A DNA stretch of 64,000 nucleotides from Ferrimonas futtsuensis DSM 18154 (GCF_000422645.1 NZ_AUGL01000008.1:124001-188000); one strand, 5' to 3'; positions 53,245-62,658 are shown, numbered from the stretch's first letter. Numbers and translations: made by a program. The notes: generated by a model from the sequence alone, not told the origin.

Positions 53245-54410
53245 GCCCCGAAGCCAGGGGTACCCTGAGCGGCCTCAAGGTGCTGGATTTCTCCACCCTG
53301 TTGCCGGGGCCCTTCGCCAGTCAGCTGCTGGCGGACATGGGGGCGCAGGTGACCCGCATCGAGTCCCCCTCCAGACCGGATCTGCTCAGGCAGCTCAGCC
53401 CCAGTGTGGGTGGGGAGTCGGCAGCGCACCTGACCATCAACCGCAACAAGCGCAGCCTGGCGTTGGATCTCAAGGCGCCACAGGCAACCGAGGTGGTTCG
53501 CCGCCTGGTGGCGGAGCACGACATCCTGCTGGAGCAGTTCCGCCCCGGGGTGATGGCTCGGCTGGGGCTGGATTACCCCAGCCTGAGGGAGTGTAATCCG
53601 AGGCTTATCTACTGCTCCCTCACCGGTTACGGTCAGAGCGGTCCCCTGGCCCACAGGGCGGGTCACGACATCAACTACCTGGCGTTGTCCGGGCTGGCCA
53701 GTTACAGCGGCCGCTCTGAGCCTGTGCTCAGTGGCACCCAGGTGGCGGATCTGGCCGGGGGCTCCCAGCAGGCGGTGATCGCCATCCTGGCGGCGCTGTT
53801 TGAGCGCCAGAGCAGTGGTCTGGGGCAACATCTGGATATCGCCATGGTCGAGGGGGCCCTGGCGCTGAACGCCATGGCTGCGGCGGCGGTGGGTTGTGGG
53901 GCCCCGGTGCCGCACCCGGGCTCTGAAATGCTCAATGGCGGCAGTCTCTACGATTACTACGCCACCGCCGACGGCCGTTACCTGGCGGTGGGGGCCCTGG
54001 AGCCCCAGTTTGTCCTGGCGTTTTTTCAGGCCATCGAGCGTCCCCAGTGGGCAACGCATGCCCTGGCGCCACCGGGGCAGCAGTCTGAACTGAAGCGGGA
54101 GATCGCCGGGGTGATGGCCGGTCAGACTCTGGCCCACTGGCAACAGAGGTTTGCCCCGCTGGATTGCTGTGTGGAGCCGGTGCTCAACCTGAAGGAGGCG
54201 ATGGTTCATCCGCAGTTTGTGGAGCGAGGCATGATTCGTAAGCTGACCCATCAGGGGCAACCCCTGACACAGCTGGCCTGTCCGCTGAATCGTCAGGGGC
54301 CAATCCAACCCGGCGCGGCTCTGGGGGAGCACAGCGAGGCGGTGCTCAGGGAGCTGGGGTACGGGGAGGAGGAGGTTGCCGAACTGAAAGCCAGCGGGGC
54401 AGTGGCCTAA
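53241..54410 (+). CDS. CoA-transferase family III, alpha-methylacyl-CoA racemase-like
   Basis: 389 residues from the ATG at 53241, overlapping the dehydrogenase stop by four bases. Family III (CaiB/BaiF) fold. GHDINYLALSG (H142) and QVADLAGG (D170) are the catalytic pair and sequence context of alpha-methylacyl-CoA racemases, rather than of formyl- or carnitine-CoA transferases. Racemisation of 2-methyl-branched acyl-CoA would let the operon degrade both epimers. A CoA-transferase role remains possible. Last gene of the operon. Confidence 0.85.
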   Translation: MSPEARGTLSGLKVLDFSTLLPGPFASQLLADMGAQVTRIESPSRPDLLRQLSPSVGGESAAHLTINRNKRSLALDLKAPQATEVVRRLVAEHDILLEQFRPGVMARLGLDYPSLRECNPRLIYCSLTGYGQSGPLAHRAGHDINYLALSGLASYSGRSEPVLSGTQVADLAGGSQQAVIAILAALFERQSSGLGQHLDIAMVEGALALNAMAAAAVGCGAPVPHPGSEMLNGGSLYDYYATADGRYLAVGALEPQFVLAFFQAIERPQWATHALAPPGQQSELKREIAGVMAGQTLAHWQQRFAPLDCCVEPVLNLKEAMVHPQFVERGMIRKLTHQGQPLTQLACPLNRQGPIQPGAALGEHSEAVLRELGYGEEEVAELKASGAVA

Positions 54411-54421
54411 ATCAAGCTCAT

Positions 54422-54449
54422 GAAAAAAGGCGCCATCGGCGCCTTTTTC
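54422..54449. terminator. bidirectional terminator after beta-oxidation operon
   Basis: AAAAAAGGCGCC-ATC-GGCGCCTTTTT: a GC-rich stem between A and T runs, also serving the convergent NUDIX gene. Confidence 0.9.
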
Positions 54450-54458
54450 TTGTAGGTG

Positions 54459-54992
54459 TTAAGCCACCCGCTCCTGGCAGTCATCCAGGCGCGCCGCCAG
54501 GTGCTCCAGCAGCCAGGTTTCCCGCTGGATGGACATGCCCGCCTTGGGGCTGGCGGCCATGGTCTTGTGATTGTGGGCGATGGCGTCGTGGATGTTGACC
54601 CACAGCGGACGCATGCCGTTCTGCTGCTCGTAGTGCTCCAGCCGGGTTTCGCCCAGGTCACGGTCGGCGCTGCACAGGTAGCAGTAGGAGAGCATCCTCT
54701 GGTTGTCGGCGTCCTCCTTGTACCAGGGGCGCAGCTCCTCGAACAGGCCCAGCTCTTCGATAATGGTCAGGTTGGCGGCCCCGGTCTCCTCGGCCACTTC
54801 ACGCAGCAGCGCCTGCTCCAGGCTTTCCCCCTGATCGACGCCGCCACCCGGGAGGCTGTAATCCTCATAACGCTCGGTATAGAGCAGCAGGATCTGATCG
54901 CCGTCGAGGATGGCGGCCCGCACCGCCTTGCGCAGGGTTTCGCTGCCCTGGGGGATGGCGTCTGGGTGGGTGGTGCTGTTCAGGGGCTGCAT
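54459..54992 (-). CDS. NUDIX hydrolase
   Basis: 177 residues from the ATG at 54992 (GGAG at 6 bases); an upstream in-frame TTG is rejected for lack of a ribosome site. The Nudix box G-x5-E-x7-REVAEETG is complete (GGGVDQGESLEQALLREVAEETG, given by its key residues). It hydrolyses a nucleoside-diphosphate-linked substrate that cannot be specified. Between the beta-oxidation operon and the flagellar genes, with no functional tie to either evident. Confidence 0.9.
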   Translation of the reverse strand: MQPLNSTTHPDAIPQGSETLRKAVRAAILDGDQILLLYTERYEDYSLPGGGVDQGESLEQALLREVAEETGAANLTIIEELGLFEELRPWYKEDADNQRMLSYCYLCSADRDLGETRLEHYEQQNGMRPLWVNIHDAIAHNHKTMAASPKAGMSIQRETWLLEHLAARLDDCQERVA

Positions 54993-55044
54993 CTGGGTCT
55001 CCGGCAATCAAAGCGCGCCATTGTACGCGCTGGGGAGCTGGGTG

Positions 55045-55075
55045 AAAAGAGGCCCCGCATGCGGGGCCGGAAAAG
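55045..55075 (-). terminator. terminator after flhA
   Basis: Perfect stem GGCCCCGC/GCGGGGCC with almost no loop. The minus-strand reading ends in TCTTTTC. It closes the leftward flagellar operon. Confidence 0.8.
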
Positions 55076-55099
55076 CCGTTCCGTGGCTGGGAGAAGCGG

Positions 55100-57184
55100 T
55101 TATGCCGTGAGCTGGGCGGCGATCTCCAGTTCCCGGGTTTCGGGGACCTCGTTGTAGGAGAGCACATTGAGGCCACGGGCGAAGGCCAGGGCGTAGCGGC
55201 CCAGCAGCGGCCTGAGCTGAGGGGCCACCAGCAGCATGGCGGGGTGCCCCTGCTGGCGAGCCGCCGCCAGCTGTTCGGGCATCGCCTGCTGCAGCCTGGC
55301 CAGCAACTGGGGATCCACCGGGAAGGAGTCCAGGGCCACCTGACCACCCTGCTGGGCCTGGTTGAGTGAGGTCAGCAGCTGCTGCTCCAGTTCAGGGGCC
55401 AGGGTGATGACGCTGAGCTTGCCACTGTCGCCGGCGACCTGGTGCACCAGATTGTGTTTGAGGGCACAGCGCACATCGGCGGCCAGCAGCACCGGATCCT
55501 GGGTGGCGTCACTGGACTCCAGCAGGGTGGTGGCCACGGTGCGAATGTCCTTGAGGGAGACCTGCTCCCTGAGCAGCAGCCTGAAGGTTTTCAGCTGTTG
55601 TACCGGGGTCAGGGCGGTGGAGAGCGCTTCCGACAGCTTGGGTGCCACCATGGCCAGTCGTTCGCCGATGGCGTTGATGTCATCGTGTTGTAGCATCTCT
55701 GGCAGCGCTTCCCGCAGCAGCTTGCTGACGTGGGTGGCGATGATGGTGGCGTGATCCACCACCGAATAGCCCAGGTTCAGCGCCTTGGCCTTGTCGTTGC
55801 TGTCGATCCAGATGGCATCCATCTGGTAGGCCGGGTCCTTGGTGATGATCCCCTCGATGTTGCCGTACACCTGTCCGCTCTGGATCGCCAGCAAGCGCTC
55901 GGGTTGCAGCTCCGCCCTGGCCAGCGGGGTGCCGAGGATGGCGATCTGGTAGCCATTGGGGGGCAGGGAAAGGTTGTCCCTGACCCGAACCTCCGGCAGC
56001 AGGAAGCCCGCCTGCTCTGACAGGGTACGACGGATGCCGGTCAGCCGCTTGATCAACTCCGCCCCCTGGCTGCGGTCCACCAGATGCACCAGGCGATAGC
56101 CCACACCCAGTTCGATGATGTCGGTGTGGGGCAGGGCGTCCCAGCTGGGCTGGGTTGGTTCGCTGACCAGCTCTTGCGCTTTCTCCTGCACCTCCTCCAG
56201 CGGCGTTTCCGGGGCCAACTGAGACTGACGGAAGGCGACGAAGCCGATTACGGCAGCAAAGGAGAGGAACACCAGGGCGGGCATGCCGGGAACCAGCCCC
56301 AGGATCGCCATGACGCCGGCGGCGGTGCCCAGCACCCTGGGGTTGGCCAGCAGCTGGCGGGAGAGCTGCTTGGGCATCTCTTCCGCGTCGGACACCCGGG
56401 TAACGATGATGGCGGCGGCGGTGGCCAGCAGCAGTGATGGGATCTGGGCCACCAGGCCATCACCGATGGTGAGCAGGGCGTAGGTCTTGAAGGCGTCGGC
56501 GGCGCCGAGGTCGTACATGAAGATGCCGATGCAGATGCCGCCGATGATGTTGATGGCCAGGATCAGTATGCCGGCGATGGCGTCACCGCGGACAAACTTG
56601 GAGGCGCCGTCCATCGCACCGTAGAAGTCCGCCTCCCGGGCCACCTCCTGGCGCCGGGTTCTGGCCTGCTCCTGGGTCAGGGTGCCGGCGTTGAGATCGG
56701 CGTCGATGGCCATCTGTTTGCCCGGCAGGGCATCCAGGGTGAAACGGGCGGACACCTCGGAGATACGCTCCCCCCCCTTGGTTATCACCACGAAGTTGAT
56801 GATCATCAGGATCAGGAAGACCACCGCACCCACCACGTAATTGCCGCCAATCACCACCTCACCGAAGGCCTGGATCACCTTACCGGCGGCGTCGCCACCC
56901 TGGTGGCCCTCGAGCAGCACCACCCGGGTGGAGGCGACGTTCAGGGTCAGCCGCATCAGGGTCGCCAGCAGCAGCAGGGTCGGGAAGACCGAAAACTCCA
57001 GGGGACGGCGGATGGAGACCGACACCAGCAGCACCAGGATCGCCAGAATGATGTTGAAGGTGAACAGGATGTCCAGCAGCCAGGGGGGCAGTGGCAGAAT
57101 CACCATGGCGAGGATCGCCAGCAGCATCACCGGGATGCCCATAAAGCCTTTGTTGTTAGTCAGGGACTGTAGCAGCCGTGTCAT
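55100..57184 (-). CDS. flhA: flagellar export apparatus protein FlhA (lateral-type)
   Basis: 694 residues. Inner-membrane export gate protein that couples proton motive force to flagellar export. Several transmembrane helices fill the first 310 residues. The FHIPEP signature region is RRPLEFSVFPTLLLLATLMRLTLNVASTR, given by its key residues, and a cytoplasmic domain (about 330-694) docks chaperone-substrate complexes. Last gene of fliMNPQR-flhBA, the order of lateral-flagella loci such as that of Vibrio parahaemolyticus. In a polar locus flhF and flhG usually follow, but here they do not. Confidence 0.95.
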   Translation of the reverse strand: MTRLLQSLTNNKGFMGIPVMLLAILAMVILPLPPWLLDILFTFNIILAILVLLVSVSIRRPLEFSVFPTLLLLATLMRLTLNVASTRVVLLEGHQGGDAAGKVIQAFGEVVIGGNYVVGAVVFLILMIINFVVITKGGERISEVSARFTLDALPGKQMAIDADLNAGTLTQEQARTRRQEVAREADFYGAMDGASKFVRGDAIAGILILAINIIGGICIGIFMYDLGAADAFKTYALLTIGDGLVAQIPSLLLATAAAIIVTRVSDAEEMPKQLSRQLLANPRVLGTAAGVMAILGLVPGMPALVFLSFAAVIGFVAFRQSQLAPETPLEEVQEKAQELVSEPTQPSWDALPHTDIIELGVGYRLVHLVDRSQGAELIKRLTGIRRTLSEQAGFLLPEVRVRDNLSLPPNGYQIAILGTPLARAELQPERLLAIQSGQVYGNIEGIITKDPAYQMDAIWIDSNDKAKALNLGYSVVDHATIIATHVSKLLREALPEMLQHDDINAIGERLAMVAPKLSEALSTALTPVQQLKTFRLLLREQVSLKDIRTVATTLLESSDATQDPVLLAADVRCALKHNLVHQVAGDSGKLSVITLAPELEQQLLTSLNQAQQGGQVALDSFPVDPQLLARLQQAMPEQLAAARQQGHPAMLLVAPQLRPLLGRYALAFARGLNVLSYNEVPETRELEIAAQLTA

Positions 57185-57193
57185 CGGTTATCC

Positions 57194-58324
57194 TCAATCG
57201 TGACGCAGGTGTTGGGGAATGTGGAACTGGGGCAGGGGGGCGGGGCGCCCCTGCTTGCCACGTCGGTGGGCCTTGAGCTGCAGCACATAGCTGAGTACAT
57301 GGGCAATGGCGTGGTAGAGCTGGGCCGGAATCTGCTGCTCCACCTGGGTAGAGTGGTAGATGGCCCGGGTCAGAGGGGGCGCGCTGACCACCTCCAGCTC
57401 GTATTTGGGTGCCAGGGAGCGCATGTAGAGGGCGACCTCGTCGACCCCTTTGGCCAGCACGTAGGGGGCATCGGCCTTTTCCGGCTCATATTTGAGCGCC
57501 ACCGCATAGTGGCTGGGGTTTATCAGCAGCACGTCCGCCTGGGGCAGCGCCACTTCGGCGCGGCTGCGGGCCATCTTCTGTTGCAGCTGGCGGATGCGGG
57601 ATTTGACCTCCGGCTTGCCCTCCTGCTGCTTGTGCTCATCCTTGATCTCCTGCTTGCTCATCTTCAGTTTTCGCTTGTGACTCCAGGCCTGGTACGGCAG
57701 GTCGATCACCCCCACGATGGCGACGGCGCCCGCCAGCCAGTAGAGGCCGGTAACCAGCAGGTCGGACGCCCGCTCCAGGGCCAGCGGCAGCGGCTGCTGG
57801 GCCAGTTTGGGCAGGGTGATCCACACCTGGCGCAGGTAGATCAGCATGGTGCCGGCGATCAGCGCCACCTTGAGGATCGACTTGCCCAGCTCTGCCAGGG
57901 CGTTCAGCGAGAACAGCCGGCCGAAGCCGGCGATCAGGCTGATGCGGCTGAGTTTGAATCCGGCGTTGCCCAGGTTGAGCAGGGGGCCTTCGGGCAGGGA
58001 GGCCGCCGCCGCGGTCAGCAGATAGAGACCGGCCAACAGCGGCACCAGGCTCTGCAGCAGCATCAGCAGGGTCAGCCCCAGGTGCTGCTGCATCATGCCG
58101 GGCACCGCCAGGGCGGCCCGGCTGACGGAAAAGTTGTTGGCCCCCACCCCCTGAACGAAACTGGCCAGGTAACCACTGCCGCTGTCCAGCAGGGTGGCGG
58201 CCCCCAGCAGCAACACGGCGCTGGCAAAGTCCTTGGATCGGGCAACCTGGCCCTGCTCCCGGGCTTTTCGCAGCCGGTTGGCCGTGGGTTGTTCGGTTTT
58301 GTCGCCGGACTGCTCATTGCTCAT
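57194..58324 (-). CDS. flhB: flagellar export switch protein FlhB (lateral-type)
   Basis: 376 residues. Four transmembrane helices (about 33-205) and a cytoplasmic domain that autocleaves to switch export from rod-hook to filament substrates. The cleavage site aligns at residues 269-272 but reads NPSH instead of the usual NPTH; the Asn-Pro pair needed for cleavage is kept. Its start overlaps the fliR stop (ATGA). Some type III systems also carry NPSH-like variants, so this is a mild oddity. Confidence 0.95.
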   Translation of the reverse strand: MSNEQSGDKTEQPTANRLRKAREQGQVARSKDFASAVLLLGAATLLDSGSGYLASFVQGVGANNFSVSRAALAVPGMMQQHLGLTLLMLLQSLVPLLAGLYLLTAAAASLPEGPLLNLGNAGFKLSRISLIAGFGRLFSLNALAELGKSILKVALIAGTMLIYLRQVWITLPKLAQQPLPLALERASDLLVTGLYWLAGAVAIVGVIDLPYQAWSHKRKLKMSKQEIKDEHKQQEGKPEVKSRIRQLQQKMARSRAEVALPQADVLLINPSHYAVALKYEPEKADAPYVLAKGVDEVALYMRSLAPKYELEVVSAPPLTRAIYHSTQVEQQIPAQLYHAIAHVLSYVLQLKAHRRGKQGRPAPLPQFHIPQHLRHD

Positions 58325-59100
58325 GGCGTCCCCCCAATGGCTTGCAGCATGACCCGCAAGGCATCACTGGTCAGCTGCGCGTACAGGCCGGGGAGGCCGG
58401 TGAACACCAACAGCAGGCACACCAGACCCATCATCATCGACATGGGAAAGCCCAGGGCGAAGACGTTGAGGCTGGGGGCGGCCCGGCTGAGGACGCCAAA
58501 GGTGAGGTTGACCAGCAGCATGGCGGTGACCGCCGGTACCGCCAGGGTAAGGGCGGAAGCAAAGATCCAGCCAAACCTCAGGGCCAGCATCTCCATGGGC
58601 AGGTTGAAAATGCCGCTGCCCACCGGCCACAGGGTGAAGCTGTCCACCAGGATGCCCAGGGCCACCAGATGTCCCTCCAGGGCCAGGAACATCAGGATGC
58701 CGTAGAGCATCAGCAACTGGCTGACGATGGCCTGGCTCATGCCGTTGACCGGATCATTCATGATTGCCATGGAGAGGCCCATCTGCATGGAGACCACAGA
58801 GCCGAGCACGGTGAGCACATGGATCAGCAGCAGCAGGGGAAACGCCAGCAGCATGCCGGTGAGGATCTGCTCGGCGGCCAGCAGCACCGCGGTGAGCGAG
58901 GCGGCGTCCACTTGGGGCGGCGCGGGCACCATGGGAGCCATCACCACAGACAGCACCAGGGCCAGCAGGACTTTGGCGCGGATGGTGATGTGGGCGCTGG
59001 AGAACATGGGCATCATGCTGAAGGCGCCCATCAGCCGGCAGAAGGGCCACCAGATGTGGCCCAGTAGGCTGCCCAGTTCGGCGCTGGTCAGGGTCAGCAT
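58321..59100 (-). CDS. fliR: flagellar export apparatus protein FliR (lateral-type)
   Basis: 259 residues, nearly all hydrophobic with about six membrane helices, as expected of FliR in the FliPQR export gate. The C-terminal segment (GLPGLYAQLTSDALRVML) is typical. It starts four bases after fliQ and overlaps flhB by four bases within the operon. Confidence 0.93.
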   Translation of the reverse strand: MLTLTSAELGSLLGHIWWPFCRLMGAFSMMPMFSSAHITIRAKVLLALVLSVVMAPMVPAPPQVDAASLTAVLLAAEQILTGMLLAFPLLLLIHVLTVLGSVVSMQMGLSMAIMNDPVNGMSQAIVSQLLMLYGILMFLALEGHLVALGILVDSFTLWPVGSGIFNLPMEMLALRFGWIFASALTLAVPAVTAMLLVNLTFGVLSRAAPSLNVFALGFPMSMMMGLVCLLLVFTGLPGLYAQLTSDALRVMLQAIGGTP

Positions 59101-59103
59101 GGG

Positions 59104-59373
59104 CTAGCCGATGAGGTAGGGGATGTCATTGAACAGACGCTGAAACAGGTCCATCACCTGTTGCAGCAACCAGTGGCCGGCAAACAGCACCATCAGCAGG
59201 GTCATGATCAGCTTGGGCAGGAAGCTCAGGGTCTGTTCATTGACCTGGGTGGCGGCCTGAAACACCGCGATGACGATCCCCAGGGCCAGGCCGGGGAGAA
59301 TCAATACCGCCACCATATTGACCACCAGTAATACGGCGTCGGCAAACAGGGTGCTGAGTACTTGAGTATCCAT
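59104..59373 (-). CDS. fliQ: flagellar export apparatus protein FliQ (lateral-type)
   Basis: 89 residues with two transmembrane helices (about 13-37 and 48-72). The conserved GLALGIVIAVFQAATQVNEQTLSF segment, noted here by its QAATQVNEQTL core, is diagnostic for FliQ of the FliPQR core gate. Tight spacing on both sides in the operon. Confidence 0.95.
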   Translation of the reverse strand: MDTQVLSTLFADAVLLVVNMVAVLILPGLALGIVIAVFQAATQVNEQTLSFLPKLIMTLLMVLFAGHWLLQQVMDLFQRLFNDIPYLIG

Positions 59374-59377
59374 GAGG

Positions 59378-60112
59378 CTATCCGAAACTCGCGGCCAGGG
59401 TGCCCACCGTCATGCTCCAGCCATCCACCAGCACAAACACCATCAGCTTGAACGGCAGGGAGATGATCAGCGGCGACAGCATCATCATCCCCATGGACAT
59501 CAGCACACTGGCGACCACCAGATCGATGACCAGGAAGGGGAGAAACAGCAGAAAGCCGATTTGGAACGCGGTCTTGAGCTCACTGAGCACGAAGGCGGGC
59601 ATCAGGGTCAGGAAGGGCACCTGGTCCGGGGTCAGATCCAGAGAATCGCCGGAGATGCGCATCATCTGTTCCAGGTCCGACTCCCGGGTCTGGGCCAGCA
59701 TGAAGGCGCGCAGCGGTACTTCGGCCCGGCTGGCGGCCTCCACCAGATTGATCTCGCCGCCGTCATAGGGCTGCACCGCGTCGGCGTAGATCTGCTCGCC
59801 CACCGGTCGCATGATAAACAGGGTCAGGATCAGGGCGATCCCCAGCAGCACCTTGTTGGGGGGGCTCTGTTGCAAGCCCAGTGCCTGGCGAAGTACCGCC
59901 AGCACCACAATGATTCGGGTGAAGCTGGTGGTCATCAGCAGCAGCGCCGGCAGCAGGCTGATGGCGGTCATCAGCGCCAGGATCTCCAGCTTGATGTTGA
60001 CTGCCTGGGACTGGTCACCGTCATCCAGCGTCAGCAGGGTCAGGCCCTCAGCACTGGCGGCAAAGGGCAGGAGCAACAGCAGCAGGGGCCAGAAGCGGGC
60101 CAGCTTAGCCAT
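59378..60112 (-). CDS. fliP: flagellar export apparatus protein FliP (lateral-type)
   Basis: 244 residues from the ATG at 60112. A cleavable signal peptide (MAKLARFWPLLLLLLPFAASA), as in FliP family members, is followed by a first helix pair, the MTTSFTRIIVVLAVLRQALG family signature and C-terminal helices with LMVFVLVDGW. The start overlaps the fliN stop by eight bases. Confidence 0.95.
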   Translation of the reverse strand: MAKLARFWPLLLLLLPFAASAEGLTLLTLDDGDQSQAVNIKLEILALMTAISLLPALLLMTTSFTRIIVVLAVLRQALGLQQSPPNKVLLGIALILTLFIMRPVGEQIYADAVQPYDGGEINLVEAASRAEVPLRAFMLAQTRESDLEQMMRISGDSLDLTPDQVPFLTLMPAFVLSELKTAFQIGFLLFLPFLVIDLVVASVLMSMGMMMLSPLIISLPFKLMVFVLVDGWSMTVGTLAASFG

Positions 60113-60467
60113 CGTAGCCGCCGGAGACCTTGGTATTTTCCACCTCCAGCAGGCGAACGCCATAGCGGCCATTGACTTCAACCACCTCACCACGCCCCAA
60201 CAGGGCGCCGTTGACGCGCAGATCCAGGGGTTCACCCACCATGCGGTCCAGGGTGATCACGTCCCCCTCTCCCAGGGTGGTCAGTTCTCCCAGGGTCATC
60301 TCGGCACTGGCCAGCTCCAACGAGACCTGGACGGGCAACTGCTGAAAGAAGCCCATGTCTTTCTTGGACCGGGATTGAGGGGCCGCAGAGGCGGTCGCCG
60401 TCGGCACCTCCTCCTCCAGCAGATCATCCAACAACAGGTCATCATCCAGCAGGTTGTCATCAACCAC
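60105..60467 (-). CDS. fliN: flagellar motor switch protein FliN (lateral-type)
   Basis: 120 residues from a GTG at 60467, one base after the fliM stop, with GAGGAG 7 bases upstream. The acidic, Leu/Asp-rich N-terminus (VVDDNLLDDDLLLDDLLEEE) is followed by the SpoA/FliN C-ring domain (LPVQVSLELASAEMTLGEL, LDRMVGEPLDLRVNG). It forms the lower C-ring with FliM and FliG. Longer in-frame starts overlap fliM and are rejected. Confidence 0.92.
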   Translation of the reverse strand: MVDDNLLDDDLLLDDLLEEEVPTATASAAPQSRSKKDMGFFQQLPVQVSLELASAEMTLGELTTLGEGDVITLDRMVGEPLDLRVNGALLGRGEVVEVNGRYGVRLLEVENTKVSGGYDG

Positions 60468-60468
60468 G

Positions 60469-61335
60469 TTAGTACTCCTCGGCTTTATGGGCATCCTGGT
60501 TGAGCTTGGCCACCAGTTTGCCGTCTTGGGCATGCACGCTGGCATAGAACTGGGTGCGGCCACCTATGGTGACCGGGCAGCGGGCGTGCAGATGGATGGG
60601 CAGAATATCGCCCTGTTTTAATTCGTTGAGTGTCTGGACCGGTACCGCCTTGCGGGCCAGTTCCACCCGGGCCTGTACCGGGATCTGGGTCATGCGTTGT
60701 TTGACCTTGGACATCAGCTCAGGATCGGCCTTGTGCTCGGTGCGCTGCTCAGACAGGGAGCCGAGCAGGGCTTCACTGACATAGAAACGGATGGGCTCGA
60801 AGGGGTGGCTCCTGGGCCACTCGAAGCGCCAGCACGCGGGCGACTGAATGCCATCCAGGCTGGGCACCACCTCCAGGTCCAGCTCTTCCATGGAGAGTCG
60901 GGTCTTGGGCAGTGTCTCCAGGCTGGTCTCGACGATACGGTGAGCCAGACGCAATTCGGAGTGGCTGATGGGGCGCAGGGGGCTGACCAGTCGTTGACTG
61001 GCGCCGCCATAATAGCTGCTGGCCAACTGATCCAGAGTGCAGCGGTCGATGGCCAGCCAGGCCAGGGCGGTTCGCCCATGGCTGAGGACAAAACAGGCAT
61101 TGCCCTGATCCGCGGGCAGGGGCTGCTCGTCCAACCGGACCCGGATCGGGGTGGCCTGACCAAGGCGCATCAGGGGCTTGAAGATCTGCAGCACGGCGTC
61201 CAGCATCTGGCTGTAACCCAGCTCAAGCTGGCGAAGCAGGCGGCTGCGAGCCAGTTTTTCCTGGACCAAAACCACAGGTCTTACCGTTGCATCAGTGTCA
61301 CCAGCGAATAGTTTTGCTTTTGCTGTTGTCTTCAT
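60469..61335 (-). CDS. fliM: flagellar motor switch protein FliM (lateral-type)
   Basis: 288 residues, shorter than polar FliM (about 320-340). The middle CheC-like region and the C-terminal SpoA domain (QGDILPIHLHARCPVTIGG) are present. The N-terminal CheY-binding peptide (LSQxEIDALL-type) is not seen; the protein begins MKTTAKAKLF. First gene of the leftward operon, facing motY across a 380-base AT-rich control region. Confidence 0.85.
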   Translation of the reverse strand: MKTTAKAKLFAGDTDATVRPVVLVQEKLARSRLLRQLELGYSQMLDAVLQIFKPLMRLGQATPIRVRLDEQPLPADQGNACFVLSHGRTALAWLAIDRCTLDQLASSYYGGASQRLVSPLRPISHSELRLAHRIVETSLETLPKTRLSMEELDLEVVPSLDGIQSPACWRFEWPRSHPFEPIRFYVSEALLGSLSEQRTEHKADPELMSKVKQRMTQIPVQARVELARKAVPVQTLNELKQGDILPIHLHARCPVTIGGRTQFYASVHAQDGKLVAKLNQDAHKAEEY

Positions 61336-61716
61336 TATGAACTGTTCTTTAATTGAGCTTAAATTCGTAAAACCCTGCTGCCACTAGACCTGGCCTGGGT
61401 GTAAAACGCTGTCCAATATGATTGGTGCGCAATATATCGATCTATCGTGTGGACACGGTTTAAATTTAATTCTTCACTCTTGAATGATATTTAGAACCTC
61501 AGTCAATTATCTGACAAAGTCAAAAATACGTTGTTCAAGTTATGCGTGTTATTCACGGCGATGGCTACCATATCAGTGGTTTGCGGGGTGTTCAATGGGA
61601 TTTTGCGAAAAATGAATCTTACTGATTGGCGGGAAGAAAAATATAAATCCAAACTTGATTTTCTGGGTGGAAAAATAATAGTCTGTCAATTCTTAAAAAT
61701 TCGCCCAGTGGCTATA
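61336..61716. promoter_or_regulatory. divergent control region of the lateral flagellar locus
   Basis: 381 AT-rich bases between fliM and motY, which must hold both promoters. A sigma-54 promoter is expected from the LafK partner, but no sequence had both the GG and GC elements with correct spacing. TGGCAGCAGGGTTTTA on the minus strand near 61376-61390 is the closest, and it fails at the -12 element. Confidence 0.5.
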
Positions 61717-62658
61717 ATGTCTAGTTTTGTAAATAAGGTATTTTTGACGGCTGTCGTTTTTCCGGCGCTGGCCAATGCTGCGGTGGTTAAATTTGATACC
61801 CCGCTGGAAAGAGCTGGGTGGAAATTTGACGGTGACAAATTTCAGTGTCGCCTCATACATGAAGTCGATCATTTCGGCCGATTTGTATTAAGCCGTCACG
61901 CCGGTCACTCACTCTCTCTGGCGCTGGAATCAGATTGGCTCCCAGAGCAGGGCATCGATGCCAGATTCAGTCTTCAGAAGCCGGGCTGGCAACCCTCCTC
62001 TCCCGATGCCGGACATCACTATCCTGCCCATTGGCAACAGAGCCAAGCCAGACTGGTTGGGGCGGGCGAGCCCTTCCTTCAGGCTCTGGAACTGGGCTGG
62101 AACTGGCAGGTGGTGCTGAGCGACTCGCAGGGACAGCAATGGCAGGTGTCCAGTGCCAATGTTCAGGGGCAGCCTGCCGCTCTGGCGATGCGCCAATGCC
62201 TGAAGCAACTGTTGCCCGTCTCCTATGAGCAGGTGAGACGACTGGAGATCCCTTATCCCAGCGGCGCTGTGGAACCGGCTTCCGGCGCCGCAGACAGCAT
62301 CGATGCCGCTGCCGCTTATGTGCAGGCAGACAGCCGCATCCGCAAGGTGCTGGTGGATGGTCACAGCGACAGCGATGGTGACAGCCTGGCCAACCTGGTG
62401 CTGAGCCGCACCCGGGCCGATGAGATCGCAGCCCGGTTGGTGGCGGCGGGTGTACCTGCGGCAAAGATAGAGATTCGAGGCCATGGGGAGCGTTTCCCCC
62501 TGGTCAGTAATGGCAGTGCCACCGGACGCGCCAAGAACCGCAGGGTTACCATTCGCCTGGTGATGGCCGGTGATGACCTGCCGCCCTCGCAGGCGGAGGC
62601 GCCGGACATGAGCAGCACCCTGCCAAAAACACTCAATGCTCAGGAGAGCGGAGAATGA
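61717..62658 (+). CDS. motY: MotY-like flagellar T-ring/OmpA-family protein
   Basis: 313 residues from the ATG at 61717; an upstream in-frame start has no signal peptide. Signal peptide [21 protein letters not shown], an N-terminal MotY-type domain (about 22-165), then an OmpA-like peptidoglycan-binding domain ([17 protein letters not shown], then [11 protein letters not shown] and KNRRVTI). It anchors stator units of sodium- or proton-driven lateral motors. Its stop overlaps the lafK start by four bases. Confidence 0.88.
   Translation: MSSFVNKVFLTAVVFPALANAAVVKFDTPLERAGWKFDGDKFQCRLIHEVDHFGRFVLSRHAGHSLSLALESDWLPEQGIDARFSLQKPGWQPSSPDAGHHYPAHWQQSQARLVGAGEPFLQALELGWNWQVVLSDSQGQQWQVSSANVQGQPAALAMRQCLKQLLPVSYEQVRRLEIPYPSGAVEPASGAADSIDAAAAYVQADSRIRKVLVDGHSDSDGDSLANLVLSRTRADEIAARLVAAGVPAAKIEIRGHGERFPLVSNGSATGRAKNRRVTIRLVMAGDDLPPSQAEAPDMSSTLPKTLNAQESGE

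Noticed and set aside
61370-61400. Sigma-54 promoter for the fliM operon
   Set aside because: TGGCAGCAGGGTTTTA keeps the -24 GG but not the -12 GC, so it does not meet the consensus.
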